DNA of 64,000 nucleotides from Mesotaenium endlicherianum (taxonomy: Eukaryota > Streptophyta > Zygnematophyceae > Zygnematales > Mesotaeniaceae): the NCBI GenBank assembly GCA_009602735.1, contig WELA01002286.1, positions 104,409 through 168,408 of the forward strand, written 5' to 3'. A program made the position numbers and the translations under genes. The notes under the pieces were generated by a model, which saw only the letters and a program-made list of their open reading frames with translations, was not told the origin of the DNA and did no database searches. Shown here one piece after another: positions 57,641 through 64,000 of the stretch; positions within the stretch are counted from its first letter, which is position 1; each line of letters begins with the position of its first letter.

Positions 57641-58108
57641 TGAAATATAATACTATATCTATTCTAGACAAGGATCTATCAACACAAGTGGTAGCTTCTT
57701 GAAAGAGAGCTGGCTTCTTGAAAGTTAATATATTTCTGGACTTTGGCAAGTACAAGAGTGATTTTGGAATGTCTTTCTATGTTCTAGCTCTTGTTTATAT
57801 AGTTGCTACATAAGGAATTTCTAGGAAAGTGTATGTTGATGTGTTGGCACCCAACACATCCCAAAACTTGCCACCTCTTTCTAGAATAATGTACACATGT
57901 CCTTTTGACCTAAAAATGGCACATTTGACTTTTGCCACATGGAGTTCTTCTAGGTCCTTCCTCTAACTTCAAAAATTCCTTAGAAGGTTCAAAGGACATC
58001 AACCAAGTCACTAGAGTATCTAGTCACTCTTGCCTCCACACAATACTACTCCAAATATATTCAAAAGCATCAAAATATATGTTAACTCATATATTATATC
58101 TCAAATCA
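57641..58108. repeat. repeat C, uninterrupted copy (468 bp)
   Basis: TGAAATATAATACT...CTCAAATCA inserted in the integrase region of element D. It includes the palindrome GTGTTGGCACCCAACAC and the sequence CCTCTTTCTAGAATAATG, which preserves the site that chromovirus copy B occupies in the 36-42 kb copy. No matching 5-bp flanks were seen. Confidence 0.75.
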
Positions 58109-60697
58109 CTATTGATTCTTTCAATCTGCCCATCAGTCTGAGGGTAGTATGCTGTGCTGAGCAGCTGTTTGACTTTCATTAACCCCATGAAAGCTCTCTA
58201 GAACTTTGAGGTACATTTTCAATCCCTGTTGAGACAATATTTGAGCGTTGCCCATGTTGGCAGACTACATGATTGTAGAACCGTTTCGGGGTTTTGAGGG
58301 CAGTCATCTTGACAGTGGTGGGGATGAAAATGAACATTTTTGTATATTTATCCACTACTACCAGGAGAGAATGATGCCTATTTGCAGTTCTTGGTAGCGT
58401 TACCATCCAGTCCATAGATATTGTTTCCCATCGTCCAGCTGGGATGGGTAGTGGGTGTAATAGCCCTCCGAGTGGTGTGCGTCGAGACTTGTTTTTCTGA
58501 CACTGATCACAGGACTTGACATATTTCAAGACGTCCCAAAGCAACCCTTCACGGTGATAGTGTTAGCCTGACTCAGTAATAAAGACCTCATTTTCAAGGT
58601 ATTCGCAATTACCAACTTCTGTCTATCTTAAGTGGTTTCCATTACCCAGACTCCTCCCTTGACATTATACTCAAGTGCATTAGCAGGACACACACCATCA
58701 GTGGGGCTAGGCTCAAATGTTGGGTCAAAAAAGTAGGCTTTCCTAAGTTGTTGAAGGAAGGACTTTTTGATTTTTAATGAGGTGAGTGCACAAAGAACTT
58801 TGTCTATAGCATGCTGACTAAAGTTCCTTCTTTGCAAGTCAGGTCTTTTAGAGAGTGCATCAGCGAGATTCAACTTCCCTGGTTTGAAGTCGATCTGGAC
58901 TTGGAAATGCTCCAGCATCTGGCTCCAGCGGTTCTCCCTCCTCAACAGCTGGGACTTTTTCTGAAAGTGAGTCAGAGCTAGATGATTTGTAAATTGCTCA
59001 AATGCTTTACCATGTGAGTGTGCTCTCCACTGTTTGAGAACAGGTTCGCTAAGATCATACATCGCTAAGATTAGGGCATAACAAAGGGCATCTTAAGGGT
59101 CTGGAAAGCAGCTTGCTGCTCTTTCTCCCACACATACCCTATGTTCTTCTTAGTAAGGTCAATCAATTTACGGGCCTTTGTAGAATATTCTCAGTAAATC
59201 TCCTATAGTAGTTAGCTAATCCAAGGAAGGATCTAACTTCCGAGATAGACTGTGGTACTGGGCAATCCCTTATGGTCTGGACTTTCTTAGAATCCACACT
59301 GATGCCTTGTTTCTGACAACGAGTTGTGAGAATTCATTACTCCCTTCAAACAGAGCCCACTTGCTCATTTTGATATAAAATTGATTCTTTCTTAGAGTGT
59401 CCATAACTTTCTTCAAGTGCTAAGAATACTTAATTTCATTTCTAGAGAAGGTTAAAGTATCTTCCAAAAAGACTTGCACAACTTATCCAAGTAAGGCCAG
59501 AGAATGTCATTCATAGTACTCATGAAGGTTGCAGGGGCATTAGTCAGTCCAAATGGCATCCATTAGACTCATAGTGTCCATACCATGTGCGGAAGGCAGT
59601 CTTGTGTTCATCCCCCTCAAAGATTTGATTTGGTGATTATTGCTCTTGAGATGTATTTTACTGAACATTTTAGCAGGAAACAGGGTATCAAGCAAGTCCT
59701 TGATTCTCAATGATGCGTACTTGTTCTTCACTGTAGTTTTGTTAAGACCTCTATAGTCCACACACATTTGCATACTGCCATCCATCTTTTTAACAAATAT
59801 GATGAGTGCGCCACAAGGTGATTTACTGGGAAAAATGTAACCGTTTTCTTCCAGCTCTGCAAGCTGTGTTCTTAACTCTTCACTCTCCCCATAAGACAAG
59901 CCATGTGCGTTGCCAGGGTGGTTGACTCTTAGGTAGTAAATCAATCTTATAGTCTACTTCTCTTTAAGAGGGCACATCTGTAGGCATATAAAAAACATCA
60001 GTATGCTGAGCAACAATTTTTGCAGCAGTAGGGTGCTCCGGAGGGCTCACCTTTTTCTCAACCACTTCTTCAGGTTGAGGAGGTACCTCTTCCAGCAACA
60101 GACCAAACATTCTGTCTTCCTTTTGGTTCCAACTTTCGATGAACTTCATTGCATTCAGAAATTTGCATCCTCCTGGAAGCCTCTTCTTTTCCTTCATTTG
60201 CCATCTATACATGACAAGAGGAAGAGCACTAGTGGGTTGCCAAGTTAGTCTGCCCATTATTGGGTCCTCTCACTTTAACTCTACTTTTGCTCCAACACAC
60301 TTCAGCTTGATGTCTATTGAGCCAGGACTTTTGTAGCACCAGTTCAAAAATGCCAATAATGAATATCTCAAATATTAGCGTTTCAGTTAGAATTGTAATG
60401 CCAGATCCTGACTGGACCTCAATAGGCTTGGTTATAACTCCTCCCGTGATTCTTCAGGCCTTTCCAAGAAATATTTTTCTGTTCTCTTGAGTGACAGTAG
60501 GCAGCTTTACCCGCTTAACTAAGCCCTTTTAGATAAAAGTATGTGACGCCCCTCCGTCAACAAATGCCCTCACCTTCTTGCCTGCAATTATACAATGCAG
60601 AAGGATACGGGGGGCTAACTTTTTTCCTGACTTTCACATTGTTCTCCTGACTTAGCAAAGAAATGTTGGACATCAGGTAGAACAAGACCATTCTGAG

Positions 60698-61453
60698 TGT
60701 AAGGTCATAAGTTTATAAAGTGCATTTTTGAGTTTCATGAAAATATAATATGATTGTATAAATAGTGTAGATTTTATTTTTGTGGTCATTTTGATATAAA
60801 GTTCATCAAATTTGGTCAAGTAGTGAGAGAGTTATATTTTTCCAAAGTTTAATTAGTTTTGAGGTCGGTTGACGATTGTCCTTAATTCGCGGTGAGCGCG
60901 CCCGTCGGATTGACCGACAGCGTCGAGCGATCTGGACGATTAGAAGGAATTCGAACCTTCACGTAAGTTCGGCTGACGCGGAGTGCCGACTAGGTCAATT
61001 TACTTAGAAGTTTCGGATTAGCCTTGCGCGTCTAAGTTTGTATATTCTAGATATTTCGATGCATGCATGTGGACGTCAAATCGACCCGACACGTCACATG
61101 AGACTGATCTGGCTTTCTCACATATATTCTGGAAGGGACAATTTGACAAACACTGAGGAAAATCCGTTGCTAAACGGCCCTCCCGCCAAGGGGCGAGCGG
61201 CCGTCGTAGAAAACTATAAATAGACATAACTACTTCATTTCTTATCAGTTTTCACTTCTGTAAATTTCTACGGGTTGCTAATGACAGGGCCTTTTATTCT
61301 ACATCATTTGTGAGCAATTTCTTGCTATTCAAAGTGTCAAGTAATTTCCCTAAGCTTTCTTAGTGATATGCCACTGCACTCTTTAGTATGATTGCAACTA
61401 GTTCTTTCCTTCGTGAGTCACTACGCTTCCATTAGGGCACTTTGCCCCTTTCA
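60698..61453 (+). repeat. solo LTR of family A inside element D
   Basis: TGTAAGGTCATAAG...CCCCTTTCA, 756 bp, on the opposite strand to its host element. The flanks are CTGAG and CAGAG, a five-base duplication with one difference. No internal region is left, as after recombination between two LTRs. Confidence 0.88.
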
Positions 61454-62864
61454 CAGAGTGTGCACTCTCTAAAGATCTATATATCTGATGGTCTCTTTTA
61501 TCCGTTTGTCAGGCATGCATAGTGAATCCAGTTCAGCGGGACCCATAATATCTGCTACAAGGGCAGCTAGTGACGACTCACTATCTCTAGCATCCTCGCA
61601 GTCAGTAGAATGGATTACTGAGTGTTGCTGTCTATTAAAGGCTGATTCTTTCTCTCGACTCTTGAAGGGTGCTACTTAGAACACTGCTCTCTGTAGTGAC
61701 CTAACTTCTGTCAGTGGTAACAAATAGACTTTGTTGAGGCTGGTCTTGGCTTCGTCCTACCACCACCTCTTCCATAGCCATCTCGAGAGTATCCACCTCT
61801 CCTTCTAGACTGTAGAGCATTATAAGCGTACTCATACTCATCACTCTGATTGTCCTCAGCCTGATTTCCTTCAATTGCATTGTAGGAACCATATGGCTTT
61901 TTGACAATCTTGGACACCAATGCATTGCTCCGGCGCTTGTCATTAAACTGTTGCTAATTCCAGACATCATCATCCTGGATCAACTCAGCCAATTTCTCAT
62001 ATTTTCTTTCTGCAAACTGACCTGAGATTTCAAACTTCAAGCTATACCTGAAGTAGGCTATCCTATACCGCTCTGGCATTTTTTGGTGCTTCATCATGTT
62101 CTCTTAAAACTCTTGAGCAAACTCACCAACTGAAATGGTCTGCTTCATTGTCAAGGAAATCATAGCATGAATAGCTTTCTCCTGTTGATTGATAACATCA
62201 AATTTCTCATGCAGCTTCTCGACAAACTCTACCAAAGTAGGGTCACCGAGTTGTTGAGCCTTACGCTCACCATTCCAATACAGCTACCAGTCTGCTGTAC
62301 TGCCTTTCAATAAAGCACCGGTGTGGCTCACTTTCCCGTAGTCTTGCAGTTTTGGGTAATAATCCAGCCACTGCTCAACATCCGCAAAAAACTTGATGAA
62401 ATAATATTTGTTGTTTCCCTCAGGGTCATAGTCCTGAGGAGGTTGTGGCTTAGGTTTACTACGCCCTCTGTCGCTACCAGCAGTGGTTTGAGAACCCAGT
62501 TGGCTTTATCACGCAGCAATGCCATCATGATCCTTCTGTCCTCTTGTTGGGACTGATACATGCTCACCATTCGCGATTGCGTTTGCACAAATGCAGCTTC
62601 TAGATCTACATTATGAGTTGGTAGCCCAGCAAACGTAGCAGCAGTAACATAAGCTCGATTAGTAGCAGCTTCGGCATTCTTGATTGCTAACGATCCGGCT
62701 GATCCTGTTGCATTCAGTTGTCTGCGAATGTGAGGGAGAGGTATAACTGTAGGCACAGCAGGAGGTTGGAATCCGAGATTGGCCCTCTCTACCATCTGCT
62801 CTTTCACCGTCCTTTTATCAGGGGCCCTTCTTTTTACTGCCTCTTCCTCTTACGTTCCGATTTT

Positions 62865-63160
62865 TGAGTCATCTTGCTCAATCATAAAGACAATGCAGTC
62901 AGTGAAGTCATGATACTTTGCCACTACTGAATGCCCGTGGTAAAGAAGTACGTGATAGGGAGAGTCCCTAGTGTGTAGTACCTTGTGTGAGTGAGTATAA
63001 GCAAGAATTGAGTTGGTGACAAAAAGTGAGTTTGAACGCAAGTTGAGTGTGTAGAATGGTTATAAAATTCGCTTGGCTGGTCTCGAGACGGAACACACTC
63101 CCCCCAACTTATTTTAAAGGTGGGCTGCCTGTCACAACTGTCACTATCTGTCACTAACTG
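62865..63160 (-). repeat. probable LTR between two family D elements
   Basis: Lies between a pol 3' end (63.2-64.0 kb) and the gag of element D (below 62.83 kb). On the minus strand it follows a GGAGGGG purine tract. The boundaries are approximate and similarity to 56471-56755 is low. Confidence 0.4.
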
Positions 63161-64000
63161 TCATATACCCCTCCGACTTATATGGAGACAGGCTCTCCTG
63201 TCACCTGTCCATGTCCACTGAAATGTCAGTTAGGGAGGGGTGCCAGCCGCCCGAAGGTGGAACCGTTTCAACGCCCCCTTGGCATTTGTCAGCTGGTCTT
63301 TAAATTCCCAAGTGTCCCCAGAGGCATCGTAACCCTTCCATCTGACCAGGTACTTTATGACATAATTAGATGATCGACGGATGGAGCGAGTGTCTAAAAC
63401 CTCCTCGACCTCATATTCCTCAGGGTCACCATCCCGGACAGCGGGGACCGGTCCCGGTTGGACAGGTAACCAGCCAGTGAACAGTGTGTCTCCATTAATT
63501 TATGGTTCTAGGAAGGAGACATTAAAGACTGGGTGACCATTGTATTCTGCTACTATGTTCAATTTGTAAGCATTCTGACCGACACGGCGCACCACCAAAT
63601 ATGGACCGACCTAGACAGCACCAAGCTTTTTGTTGACCACACCAGGTGGGTACAGGTGCTGAGAATGCAATTTGACCAAATCGCCCTTAGAAAAAGTCAG
63701 TTCTCAACGGTGCTAATTAGCGTACTTTTGTTGGTTTTCTTGGGCTTTGTGCACGTTCTGTTGGAATTCTGACAAGGTGTCAGGAAACTCCTGGGTGAAC
63801 TGGAGGGAGACCGAATTGTCAATTCCTTCAGGGTGTGTTAAAGACTCCCCTAGTACATTCATAGGAGACTTAGGGACTCTACCCAGGTTCAATTCGAAAG
63901 GAGTCTTGCCCGTTGACGCGTGCATTGCACTGTTGACCGCAAATTGGATTTGAGGTAACAGGTCATTCCAATTATCTTGTTATTGGTCAATATAGGCTCT
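63161..64000 (-). mobile_element. 3' end of another family D chromovirus, cut by the window edge
   Basis: The minus strand carries MHASTGKTPFELNLGRVPKS, the integrase C-terminal region and a chromodomain-like end, colinear with 57515-56830. Partial and broken. Confidence 0.8.

Larger units (their letters stand above)
56760..62860 (-). mobile_element. second Ty3/gypsy chromovirus family (D), broken, with insertions
   Basis: In order on the minus strand: gag (~62810-61700, with SQQEDRRIMMALLRDK and an RGGYSRDGYGRGGGRTKPRP stretch followed by a YHC knuckle), protease-like region with VDGGAS (~60600), reverse transcriptase (~59950-59200; KMDGSMQMCVDYRGLNKTTV), RNase H (~59060-58630), integrase (~58545-56980; CDQCQKNKSRRTPLGGLLHP, MHASTGKTPIELNLGR) and chromodomain (~56980-56830). 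It is interrupted by a family A LTR (60698-61453) and by repeat C (57641-58108). It is clearly diverged from family A and broken many times (ten or more), so it is old. Confidence 0.85.

Overview
This is a eukaryotic window, most likely nuclear DNA of a green-lineage organism. A streptophyte alga such as Chara is my low-confidence guess. The reasons are spliced genes with GT-AG introns, a plastid-type rhodanese gene of the plant STR14 kind, and dense nested Ty3/gypsy chromovirus elements. There are no prokaryotic operons.

Layout. 1-3181: an LTR copy, a gag-like relic and non-coding DNA. 3182-6731 (+): a seven-exon gene for a rhodanese-like, probably chloroplast protein of 235 aa. 6732-10000: non-coding DNA and a gag-like relic. 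10001-31885 (-): one very large non-ribosomal peptide synthetase (NRPS) gene, which I model as ten exons, all joined in frame, coding for about 6130 aa. 31886-35118: upstream DNA, a possible MITE and a Ty1/copia reverse-transcriptase relic. 35166-64000: stacked LTR elements, including one nest three deep.

The NRPS is the notable system. Its domain order is a remnant of a fatty-acyl-AMP-ligase-like (FAAL-like) domain, then the C-terminal half of a condensation domain, then A1-T1-C2-A2-T2-C3-A3-T3-C4-A4-T4-C5-A5-T5-C6, stop. All five adenylation domains are cut by a phase-0 intron at exactly the same place, just before the A8 motif (VKLRGNRIELGEIE). Two of these introns also share sequence. The gene therefore appears to have grown by intron-containing module duplication inside a eukaryote. 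By motif alignment A2 and A3 have identical predicted pocket codes, and so do A4 and A5, which suggests a peptide of the pattern X-Y-Y-Z-Z. No thioesterase or reductase is present. The chain ends in a condensation-like domain that may release or cyclise the product. The exons are far richer in G+C than the surroundings and the domains look bacterial, which fits an old transfer from bacteria followed by intron gain and in-place amplification.

The 3' half of the window holds eight copies of one ~750-bp LTR family (TGTAAGG...CCCCTTTCA), a relatively young chromovirus (49374-55498), an older copy on the other strand (36314-42277) with an intact 5-bp target duplication, and relics of at least two other element families. 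All are treated as fossils. No RNA genes or CRISPR arrays were seen.
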